Origin: JADFNO01 sp965369945
Lineage (GTDB): Bacteria > Planctomycetota > Phycisphaerae > Phycisphaerales > SM1A02
Reading direction: 5' to 3'
NCBI GenBank assembly: GCA_965369945.1
Contig: CBDUST010000078.1
Span: forward strand, 1-15,446
DNA length: 15,446 nucleotides
The notes below the pieces were generated by a model that saw only the letters and a program-made list of their open reading frames with translations, did not search any database and had not been told where the DNA came from. Positions 1 through 5,862 of the stretch are shown piece after piece (position 1 is the stretch's first letter; each line of letters starts with the position of its first letter). A program made the position numbers and the translations under genes.

Positions 1-27
1 CGTGCGACTTATCATGGCGTGACATCT

Positions 28-48
28 GCACGGGCAGGATGCCCGTGC
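28..48. repeat. Perfect 9-bp inverted repeat (hairpin) at the window edge
   Basis: GCACGGGCA at 28-36 pairs perfectly with TGCCCGTGC at 40-48 around a GGA loop. It lies about 100 bases beyond the stop of the minus-strand dehydratase gene, so it could act as a 3' stem for that transcript. There is no T-run on either side, so it is not a canonical intrinsic terminator. The compact GC-rich form also suits a dispersed intergenic palindrome. Nothing else recognisable is present in 1-145. Confidence 0.5.
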
Positions 49-145
49 CACCGGAGTCGCACCGATCGACCCGTTGGGACCGGCAACTTCATCGTGGCGT
101 TAGATGACTATCGCGCGTAGCCGCTTCGTCTTCAGTGAAACTGCT

Positions 146-1108
146 CTAGGGAACTTGGCCCGAGAGAATTGTTCTCAGTGCCGCCGGATCGATGTTTCCG
201 CCTGAGACGATGCACACAACGGTTCCGTTTCCAGCCTGACCACTCATTGCCGCGGCGACAGAGGCGCCCGCAGCGCCTTCCGCAACAACATGATTGTGAA
301 TCGCCATCATTCTTATCGCCTCGGCTGTTTGCGCCAATGTTACGACGAGTGAATCGTCAAGCAGGCTGCGAACCATCGGCCACATCTCCGGCAACACACT
401 CTTTCCGCCGATGCCGTCAACGAAACTCGGTTTGTAATCGATCTGGCGCGGTTTATCAGCGGCGAAAGATGCGGCCAAGGGCGCAGCAGTCTCGACTTCG
501 GCCCCGAATACCTTGGTATTGGGTCTTAGTGCGCGAACGGCTGCCGCGATGCCGGAGCTTAGTCCACCACCGCCGTAAGGCACCACGACCGCATCAACAT
601 CAGGAAAATCCTCGACGATCTCCAAACCGATCGTACCGTTGCCCGCGATAACAGCGGGATCACTGACTGGGTGAATCATTCGGCCGGGCAGTCCGTCGAA
701 GTGATGCGTTACGATGACTTGCCACCATTCATCGAACGGAACCTTCACGATGCTCGCGCCGTAGAGCTCAATCGCGTCAAGCTTGGTCCGTGGCGCGTGA
801 TCCGGCACGACGACGCTGCACTGCACGCCCATTCGTCGAGCAACGTAGGCGAGTCCTTGTGCCATATTCCCGGCACTGGCGGTGTAAACGCCGTCGGCGA
901 GCTTGTTCCTCTCGGCCGATCGCATCGCGTTTGCCGCACCGCGAATCTTGAAGCATCCCACTGGCTGAAGATTCTCTAACTTCAAGTAAATCTCAGCGGG
1001 TGCATTTGCGACGTTGAGTCGAACCAATGGCGTACTCATCGCAAGGTCAGCGATCCGATCCCGCGCGCTACGAATTGCTTCGAGCGATACCGGTTCAAGC
1101 GGTTTCAT
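146..1108 (-). CDS. Threonine/serine dehydratase-like PLP enzyme (fold type II)
   Basis: A single-domain PLP-dependent ammonia-lyase of the threonine dehydratase family. Such enzymes eliminate a beta-hydroxyl from an amino acid to give an imine or 2-oxoacid and ammonia in the cytoplasm. Numbering from the upstream GTG at 1120, the cofactor lysine is K58 in FKIRGAANAM. The substrate loop is SAGNMAQ (82-88), the phosphate-binding Gly-rich loop GGGGLSSG (183-190) and a C-terminal SGGN at 306-309. There is no ACT regulatory domain, so it is not the long, isoleucine-inhibited biosynthetic IlvA form. I prefer ATG at 1108, which has a TGGGA element a few bases upstream; the GTG at 1120 has no Shine-Dalgarno. 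The start lies inside the end of the preceding cyclodeaminase-family gene (14-base overlap), implying translational coupling and a shared pathway. The substrate is unknown: threonine, serine and 3-hydroxyaspartate-like compounds are all possible. The loop methionine replaces the usual histidine of GNH. Confidence 0.88.
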   Translation of the reverse strand: MKPLEPVSLEAIRSARDRIADLAMSTPLVRLNVANAPAEIYLKLENLQPVGCFKIRGAANAMRSAERNKLADGVYTASAGNMAQGLAYVARRMGVQCSVVVPDHAPRTKLDAIELYGASIVKVPFDEWWQVIVTHHFDGLPGRMIHPVSDPAVIAGNGTIGLEIVEDFPDVDAVVVPYGGGGLSSGIAAAVRALRPNTKVFGAEVETAAPLAASFAADKPRQIDYKPSFVDGIGGKSVLPEMWPMVRSLLDDSLVVTLAQTAEAIRMMAIHNHVVAEGAAGASVAAAMSGQAGNGTVVCIVSGGNIDPAALRTILSGQVP

Positions 1109-2102
1109 CGCGAATCCCACTGAGCTTTATGGTTGTGCCGATGTTGTGGGTCTTGGCATGATCGAATATGTGATGTGCCGCAGCGAGATCTTCAACCGCC
1201 AACCCTAGCGACTTGAACAGTGTGATCTCCTGTGACGATGAACGACCAACCACGCGCTCGATCAAGACATCGCCCAGCTCGCCGACGATTTTGTCGTCAT
1301 CAATCGCGCCCTCGGCTTTGGGGAATCGAAAGTCACCTGCTTCATTGAGCGCAGACTCGATTCGATCGACGTACAGGCGACTATTGACGACAGCGGCTGT
1401 ATCAAGCTCGCGAGCATTGGGTGTGCAGGCGCCGACGGCGTTGATATGCGCGCCGGGTGAGATCCATTTTCCGCACAAAATCGCCTCGGTTGCAGCGGTG
1501 ACCGTGCAGATGATGTCGGCGCCCTCGACCGCTTCGCGCGCCGTACTCTTTGGCTCAATGCGAATGTTGTGTCGAGTGGATTCACGCTGCGCAAACTGCG
1601 CTGCGCGATTAGAGTTCGGGCTCCACACGCGAACCTCTTTCACATCGCGCACGAGCAAAAGCGCTTCCAGATGCGTACGCGCTTGCGTGCCTGACCCCAG
1701 TAGCACCAAGCATGCGGCATCCTTTCGCGCCAGGCAGTTTGTGGCGACAGCACTGACGGCCGCCGTTCGGATAGCGGTGATTTCGGTTGCGTCAAGGATC
1801 GCCAGTGGGCTGCCGTTGTCGACATCAAACAGCATGACTGCCCCTTGGTGCGAATCGAATTCGGTTCCGTGGTTGCCGGGATATACCGTGACGACCTTGA
1901 CGCCGAGCGCTTGAGGTTGACCCAGGTACCCCGGCATGAGGCCGAGCAATCCTGATCGGTCGGGCAACCACGTCGCGGACCGCAGCGGCTGAACCGCATC
2001 CCCCCGCGCCAACGTGCGCAGCGCCTGATCCATGAGCTCGATGCATTCGTTCATGGGCAGCAGACGCCGAACTTCGTCCTGATTGATGACGAGCACATCC
2101 AT
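1095..2102 (-). CDS. Ornithine cyclodeaminase / mu-crystallin family protein
   Basis: NAD(P)-dependent enzyme of the ornithine cyclodeaminase/mu-crystallin family, whose members include cyclodeaminases, alanine dehydrogenase and imine/ketimine reductases. Numbering from the GTG at 2111: a substrate-site lysine region GVKVVTVYPGN (70-80), a TAAVSAVAT helix (116-124), the Rossmann dinucleotide motif LGSGTQA (138-144), the family block GAHINAVGACTPNARELD (220-237) and a typical C-terminal FKSLGLAVEDLAAA (299-312). Full length for the family (about 330-340 residues). ATG at 2102 is preferred because AGGAAG ends 9 bases upstream; the GTG at 2111 would add three residues. It is the first gene of the leftward pair and overlaps the dehydratase gene. 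A dehydratase that releases an imine next to an imine-reductase-type protein recalls BhcB/BhcD of the beta-hydroxyaspartate cycle and EutB/EutC of ectoine utilisation, but subfamily and substrate cannot be fixed from sequence alone. Confidence 0.88.
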   Translation of the reverse strand: MDVLVINQDEVRRLLPMNECIELMDQALRTLARGDAVQPLRSATWLPDRSGLLGLMPGYLGQPQALGVKVVTVYPGNHGTEFDSHQGAVMLFDVDNGSPLAILDATEITAIRTAAVSAVATNCLARKDAACLVLLGSGTQARTHLEALLLVRDVKEVRVWSPNSNRAAQFAQRESTRHNIRIEPKSTAREAVEGADIICTVTAATEAILCGKWISPGAHINAVGACTPNARELDTAAVVNSRLYVDRIESALNEAGDFRFPKAEGAIDDDKIVGELGDVLIERVVGRSSSQEITLFKSLGLAVEDLAAAHHIFDHAKTHNIGTTIKLSGIRDETA

Positions 2103-2283
2103 ATCGAGCACTTCCTATCGCCGTTCCCCAAGCTCGGCAGAGTAACCGTCCCACGCCGCCAGACGCGTGTGACCAGCGGGTGGAGAACACTGCGTAGGCT
2201 AGCCAAATTCGCTATCGTGCGTACCGCCTCATCGAGCCGTGATCGTATGCGGTACGATCCGAACGATTCACCGTGAGCACTGA
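2103..2283. promoter_or_regulatory. Divergent promoter/control region
   Basis: About 180 bp separating the leftward cyclodeaminase-family gene from the rightward transporter gene, so it must hold both promoters. I found no convincing sigma-70 -35/-10 pair on either strand. Two overlapping inverted repeats lie in its right half: GATCGTA/TACGATC (2241-2247 and 2253-2259) and CGTACCGC/GCGGTACG (2220-2227 and 2249-2256). No regulator gene lies in the window beside this locus. Confidence 0.6.
2241..2259. promoter_or_regulatory. Candidate operator palindrome (7-bp arms, 5-bp spacer)
   Basis: GATCGTA-TGCGG-TACGATC is a perfect dyad ending 24 bases before the transporter ATG. Its size and spacing fit the half-site pattern of a dimeric repressor or activator. 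The right half also belongs to a second dyad, CGTACCGC (2220-2227) with GCGGTACG (2249-2256), so alternative binding or RNA pairing is possible. It is placed to control the rightward operon and perhaps the leftward pair. Function is inferred from symmetry and position only. Confidence 0.4.
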
Positions 2284-3600
2284 ATGAACATGGATCAGCC
2301 AAAGGGCCGGACAACTTTTTCGACGCCGCTGGGAGCGGTATTGGCAACGGCGGGAGTCGCCATCGGTTTGGGCAACATATGGCGTTTCCCGTACATGATG
2401 GGGAAGTACGGCGGATCGGCGTTCCTGCTGCTTTACGTGCTCATCGTTCTCGCCTTCGGCATCCCGGCGCTGATGGCTGAGTACGCGCTGGGACGGCACA
2501 CCCGGCGTGGGCCGCTCGGTGCATTTAGGATGGCGCGACTTCCCGGCGCGAAGTTCTGCGGCGGTCTGCTCCTTCTGACAATCATTATGGCGGCTTCCTA
2601 CTACGGCACAATTCTCGCGCTGGCGCTGCAACAAGCGATCTCCTTCACGATCGCAGCCGCATCTCCCGGACAAGCGGGCTCGACCGTTACCGTATCCGAC
2701 GGTCTCGCGGTTCGGCTCTTGTTTGTTCTCATAACGGTTGTCCTGGCCTGCTCGGTGATTTGGCTGGGCGTGAGGCGGGGAATCGAGCGAGCAAGCCGGT
2801 ACGGACTGCCTTTGTTTTTCCTTTTGTTTGTAGCGCTCATTGTGCGTGTGTTGACGCTTGACGGCGCGTTGGATGGTCTGCGTGAGTTCTTGGTTCCACA
2901 ACCAGAGAATTTCACAGGCGCGACTGTACTCGCGGCGATGGGTCAGGCTTTCTTCTCACTCAGTCTCGGCGGAACGTTCATGGTCGTTTACGGCAGCTAC
3001 ATGCGAGCAAACGATTCCATTCCTGCCGCCGCAATCGGCACGACCATCGCCGACTTGAGTGCTGCATTGATGGCCGGGTTGATTATCGTGCCAGCTGTGC
3101 TTGCGCTCGGTATGGATATGGCCAGTGGCCCGGCTTTGATGTTCAGCGTGATGCCCGAGGTCTTCGCCGCGATGCCGGGGGGCAACTTGTTCGGCGCGGC
3201 GTTTTTCTTTGCCGTTTTTCTCGTCGGACTGTTGTCGTTGATCGCGGCCTATGAAGTCTTGGCCTCGGCGGCGGAGAATTGGCTTGGCTGGTCAAGAGCC
3301 AGGACAGTCACCACTCTCCTTCTCGTCCAGGTTCCGCTGTCAATTCCTGCGGTGCTTTCGGACGGTTACATCGGCTACAGCGATCTAATTTGGGGCACGA
3401 CGATGCAGCCGCTCGGAAGCGGTTTGGCCATTATCGCCCTGATCTGGTGCATCGGACGGGCAAAGGCAATGCAGGAGATCGCTCGCCAGTCCCGATTGCC
3501 CATGCCTTCGCTGCTGTTCTACTGGCTGAAATACGTCGTACCAGCCGGAGTCGTAGTCACGCTCACCTACGGTTGGATCATTCAGCTACGCTCTTCGTGA
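2284..3600 (+). CDS. Sodium-dependent NSS-family transporter (SNF/LeuT-MhsT type)
   Basis: Inner-membrane sodium-coupled symporter of the neurotransmitter:sodium symporter family, which imports amino acids or related amines. The first membrane segment carries the family hallmark AIGLGNIWRFPY (26-37), with the Asn that contacts sodium in LeuT, followed by YGGSAFLLLY and AEYALGRHTRRGP. GQAFFSLSLGGTFMV (around 220-235) is the TM6 signature. By eye there are 11 hydrophobic segments in 438 residues, like the bacterial MhsT form rather than the 12-segment animal form. Start: ATG at 2284; a second ATG at 2290 is also possible and neither has a strong Shine-Dalgarno. It heads the rightward group (transporter, TPP enzyme subunits, cyclase), so its substrate is probably what those enzymes process. 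The substrate cannot be read from the sequence. Confidence 0.92.
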   Translation: MNMDQPKGRTTFSTPLGAVLATAGVAIGLGNIWRFPYMMGKYGGSAFLLLYVLIVLAFGIPALMAEYALGRHTRRGPLGAFRMARLPGAKFCGGLLLLTIIMAASYYGTILALALQQAISFTIAAASPGQAGSTVTVSDGLAVRLLFVLITVVLACSVIWLGVRRGIERASRYGLPLFFLLFVALIVRVLTLDGALDGLREFLVPQPENFTGATVLAAMGQAFFSLSLGGTFMVVYGSYMRANDSIPAAAIGTTIADLSAALMAGLIIVPAVLALGMDMASGPALMFSVMPEVFAAMPGGNLFGAAFFFAVFLVGLLSLIAAYEVLASAAENWLGWSRARTVTTLLLVQVPLSIPAVLSDGYIGYSDLIWGTTMQPLGSGLAIIALIWCIGRAKAMQEIARQSRLPMPSLLFYWLKYVVPAGVVVTLTYGWIIQLRSS

Positions 3601-3681
3601 AGTTGTTGGATCAGTATCGACGCTGCAAATTGTGTAGCATGGTCGCTTCGAGTTCCCGTCCGCACGAGCGAGAATGATGAA

Positions 3682-4194
3682 ATGCCAGTCTCTGTCTCCA
3701 GTTCGCAGCTCATCTATGACGCCTTGAAGGCGTGTGATGTGCGGATCATGTCGGCACTACCCGAAACGTGGCTCGTGCATCTGGTGCGCATGGCTGAGGA
3801 AGATCCTCAGACGATCTTGGTGCGTTTGGCGAAGGAAGAAGAGGGCGTCGGCATCTCAATGGGAGCGCATTTCGCCGGTGTGAAGTCTGTGATGCTCATG
3901 CAGAATCATGGCTTCTTCGCATCCGTCAATGGGATCATCTCCGGCGCCCAGCTCTTTCGGATTCCCTTGCTGATGATCATCAGCCATCGGGGAGAATTCG
4001 GCGAGCGCGATCCCTGGCAAACCGAAGGCGGAATCGCCACCGTACCGGTTCTAGAAGCGATGGGAATTCCATATGACCGGCTGGATGATCCGGCGCAAGT
4101 ACACAGTTCAATCCACAAGGCGCAGACGCTGGCGGAATCAGCGCTCCGGCCGGTAGCGCTCTTGCTTACACGTGACTTGATGTGGGAGGAATGA
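3682..4194 (+). CDS. TPP-dependent decarboxylase, alpha (PYR-domain) subunit, sulfopyruvate/phosphonopyruvate decarboxylase-like
   Basis: A 170-residue protein corresponding to the N-terminal pyrimidine-binding domain of thiamine-pyrophosphate enzymes, in the split form of archaeal ComD of sulfopyruvate decarboxylase and related to phosphonopyruvate decarboxylase. LAKEEEGVGISMGAHFAG (49-66) carries the conserved Glu that activates TPP; MQNHGFFASVNG (73-84), IPLLMIISHRGEFGERDP and WQTEGG follow the ComD pattern. Expected to pair with the next gene product to form the active site. ATG at 3682 is the only fitting start, and the ribosome site is weak. The stop overlaps the beta gene by 4 bases. 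In ComD the middle motif is usually of QNSGLGNS type; here it is QNHGFFAS, so substrate specificity may differ. The natural substrate is probably a 3-substituted pyruvate or another 2-oxoacid (inference). Confidence 0.8.
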   Translation: MPVSVSSSQLIYDALKACDVRIMSALPETWLVHLVRMAEEDPQTILVRLAKEEEGVGISMGAHFAGVKSVMLMQNHGFFASVNGIISGAQLFRIPLLMIISHRGEFGERDPWQTEGGIATVPVLEAMGIPYDRLDDPAQVHSSIHKAQTLAESALRPVALLLTRDLMWEE

Positions 4195-4772
4195 TGCAGC
4201 GGCTCGATGCTTTGCAAACTGTGTACAGCGACTTGGAGCACTGTGTCGTGGTGACGATCATGGGCGCGGTCGCTGCTGAGCTGCAATCCATCGGCCATCG
4301 ACCAAACTTCTTTTATCTACAACACGCGATGGGCTTGGCGTCGTCGCTTGGCTTGGGGATCGCGTTGAGCCGACCTGAATTGAAGGTCGTCGTTCTCGAT
4401 GGTGACGCTTCAATCCTGATGAATCTCGGCGGGCTCACCACGCTAGCGCGATACAAGCCCAGGAATCTTGTACATGTGGTGTTCGACAACGAAAGCCTGC
4501 TATCGGTCGGCGGATTTCCAAGTGCGACTTCGACCGGAAGCGATATCGCCGGTATCGCTGCCGCCGCTGGCATTGTTCGTACGAAGACGATCACAACGAT
4601 CGATGAATTCAAGACGACGTTTGTCGAAGCGCTTGGCGCCAATGAATTGTCAACGATCGTGGTGAAGGTCGAGGCAAAGGGTCCGTCGAAGTTCGTTACA
4701 GATTTGCCGTTGCTGGAGAACCGATTCCAGTTTAAGCGATGGTTGCGCGACCAAGTCTCTGTGAGTGGCTGA
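4191..4772 (+). CDS. TPP-dependent decarboxylase, beta (PP-domain) subunit, sulfopyruvate/phosphonopyruvate decarboxylase-like
   Basis: The C-terminal, diphosphate-binding half of the split TPP enzyme, like archaeal ComE. The TPP/magnesium motif is GDASILMNLGGL, a variant of GDGS-x-LMNLG, closing with FDNES about 28 residues later, where the second metal-ligand Asn is expected. HAMGLASSLGLGIAL upstream is the usual entry helix of this domain. Start: ATG at 4191 or 4194, both beside GGGAGGA (4184-4190). The spacing is short for either, but the site and the ATGA overlap argue for coupled translation with the alpha subunit. A GTG at 4182 would extend it three residues into the ribosome site and is less likely. 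Third position of the GDG motif is Ala rather than Gly, a modest departure; the remaining motif residues are present, so activity is likely. Confidence 0.8.
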   Translation: MMQRLDALQTVYSDLEHCVVVTIMGAVAAELQSIGHRPNFFYLQHAMGLASSLGLGIALSRPELKVVVLDGDASILMNLGGLTTLARYKPRNLVHVVFDNESLLSVGGFPSATSTGSDIAGIAAAAGIVRTKTITTIDEFKTTFVEALGANELSTIVVKVEAKGPSKFVTDLPLLENRFQFKRWLRDQVSVSG

Positions 4773-4797
4773 TGGATAGCGCGAGAAGGAGTTTGAT

Positions 4798-5577
4798 GTG
4801 TCCAACGTCTTGATGCAGGTGGTGGATCAACTTCGCGAGGGAAAGCTGAAAGTGGTTGATCTCACGCAACCACTTGGTCCTGCTACGCCGGTGATTGATT
4901 TGCCGCCGATGTTTGCTGCATCGCCGGGCTGTTCGATTGAGGTCATTTCGCAATACGACGATAAAGGACCGGCGTGGTATTGGAACACATTGCGCTTCGG
5001 CGAACACACCGGCACGCATTTTGACGCACCGGTGCATTGGATCACAGGCAAGGACCGGCCGGACAATACGTGTGAGACGATTCCTGTAGGTCAGTTCATC
5101 GGGCCTGCCTGTGTGATCGATGTCTCGGCTGAAGTTGCCAAGGACGCTGATTTCCTGTTGACGCCCGCGCGCATCGAGCAATGGGAGTCGGAGCACGGGA
5201 AGATTCCCGCCGGCGCGTGGGTCCTGATGCGCACTGATTGGAGCAAGCGCACGAGCCCCGCCGAGGTTCTCAATGCACGGGACGACGGTCTGCACACTCC
5301 CGGTTTCACGAAGGAGGCCTCTGAGTTCCTGGCCAACGAACGGGATGTGTTGGGCGTGGGCGTTGAAACGATCGGAACCGATGCGGGGCAGGCCGGGGGA
5401 TTTGATCCGCCGTTTCCCAATCATCACACGATGCACGGTGCGGGCAAATTCGGCTTGGCGAGCCTGTGTAATCTCGATCAGCTCCCGCCGACTGGTGCGC
5501 TCGTCATCGCTGCACCGCTGAAGATCGTAGGTGGTAGCGGCAGTCCGCTGCGCGTCCTGGCGATTTCGCCTGTGTAA
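4798..5577 (+). CDS. Cyclase family protein (kynurenine formamidase-like metal hydrolase)
   Basis: Member of the Cyclase/kynurenine formamidase family (PF04199 type), metal-dependent hydrolases of amides, lactams and cyclic compounds such as N-formylkynurenine and isatin. The metal-binding signature HTGTHFDAPVH occupies 70-80, with H70, H74 and D76 as expected ligands; a second histidine cluster NHHTMHG and the family end-block LDQLPPTG...PLKIVGGSGSP are present. 259 residues, full length. The start is GTG at 4798, with AGAAGGAG (4784-4791) 6 bases upstream; the ATG at 4796 is in another frame and stops after five codons. Cytoplasmic, with no signal peptide. It lies 25 bp after the TPP beta subunit, so it is probably the last gene of the rightward operon. 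No kynurenine-pathway partner is present, so its substrate is probably different (inference). Confidence 0.88.
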   Translation: MSNVLMQVVDQLREGKLKVVDLTQPLGPATPVIDLPPMFAASPGCSIEVISQYDDKGPAWYWNTLRFGEHTGTHFDAPVHWITGKDRPDNTCETIPVGQFIGPACVIDVSAEVAKDADFLLTPARIEQWESEHGKIPAGAWVLMRTDWSKRTSPAEVLNARDDGLHTPGFTKEASEFLANERDVLGVGVETIGTDAGQAGGFDPPFPNHHTMHGAGKFGLASLCNLDQLPPTGALVIAAPLKIVGGSGSPLRVLAISPV

Positions 5578-5862
5578 GAGCTCCGCTACTGAGATGGCGT
5601 CAGCGAGTAATGTTCGCCGGGGCCGTTCGTTGTCAGCGCCCCCGGCTGAGAAAGTCGCCTCGCCCAAACGACCTAACCCGTCAGTCTACTATCGCAGCAA
5701 CGGCATGGACGCCTCCTATTTGCAGCGAAGTGGCCCGCAGGCGCAGTGAGTAGTTCGTGCGCTGCATATCGCACGCCCTCGTGTAACATTGGGACTAGAG
5801 TCCCCAATAACCCTGGGCAGGGCTATACGTTTTCGGTGGGTCCGGCAGAGAGGACGGCTGAA
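5578..5862. other. Intergenic leader between metabolic operon and efflux operon
   Basis: A 285-bp stretch with no convincing gene; the open frame through 5746-5862 has no features of an adaptor N-terminus. A GC-rich stem, GCCGGGG (5616-5622) with CCCCGGC (5640-5646), lies 38 bases after the cyclase stop. It may help end that transcript, but it has a 17-base loop and no T-run. The other notable element is the inverted repeat at 5788-5808. No clear -35/-10 pair was found. Confidence 0.55.
5788..5808. promoter_or_regulatory. Inverted repeat upstream of efflux operon, candidate operator
   Basis: ATTGGGACT (5788-5796) and AGTCCCCAAT (5799-5808) form a near-perfect dyad with a 2-base spacer and one extra C in the right arm; the inner GGGACT/AGTCCC arms are perfect. 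A TAACAT hexamer (5784-5789) overlapping the left arm could be a -10 element, but no matching -35 was found. It sits 54 bases before the chosen adaptor start, a sensible place for a regulator that controls the pump. With so short a spacer, DNA recognition is more likely than an RNA hairpin. Confidence 0.4.

Noticed and set aside
146..1108. Assignment as biosynthetic threonine deaminase (ilvA)
   Set aside because: No C-terminal ACT-like regulatory domain and no branched-chain biosynthesis neighbours.
2212..2901. Minus-strand 229-codon frame opposite the transporter
   Set aside because: Extremely rich in Arg/Gln/His with no domain pattern; the plus strand encodes an unmistakable NSS transporter.
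5616..5646. GC stem after the cyclase gene as an intrinsic terminator
   Set aside because: 7-bp arms with a 17-base loop and no T-run; kept only as a remark in the intergenic entry.
4732..5667. Minus-strand 311-codon frame opposite the cyclase
   Set aside because: Arg-rich with no motifs; the plus strand carries the complete HTGTHFDAPVH hydrolase with a good ribosome site.
5746..5862. Upstream in-frame extension of the adaptor gene from GTG 5746
   Set aside because: The added residues are not signal-like, would place the membrane anchor after about 40 polar residues and would read through a dyad typical of a control site; TTG 5863 has an ideal Shine-Dalgarno.
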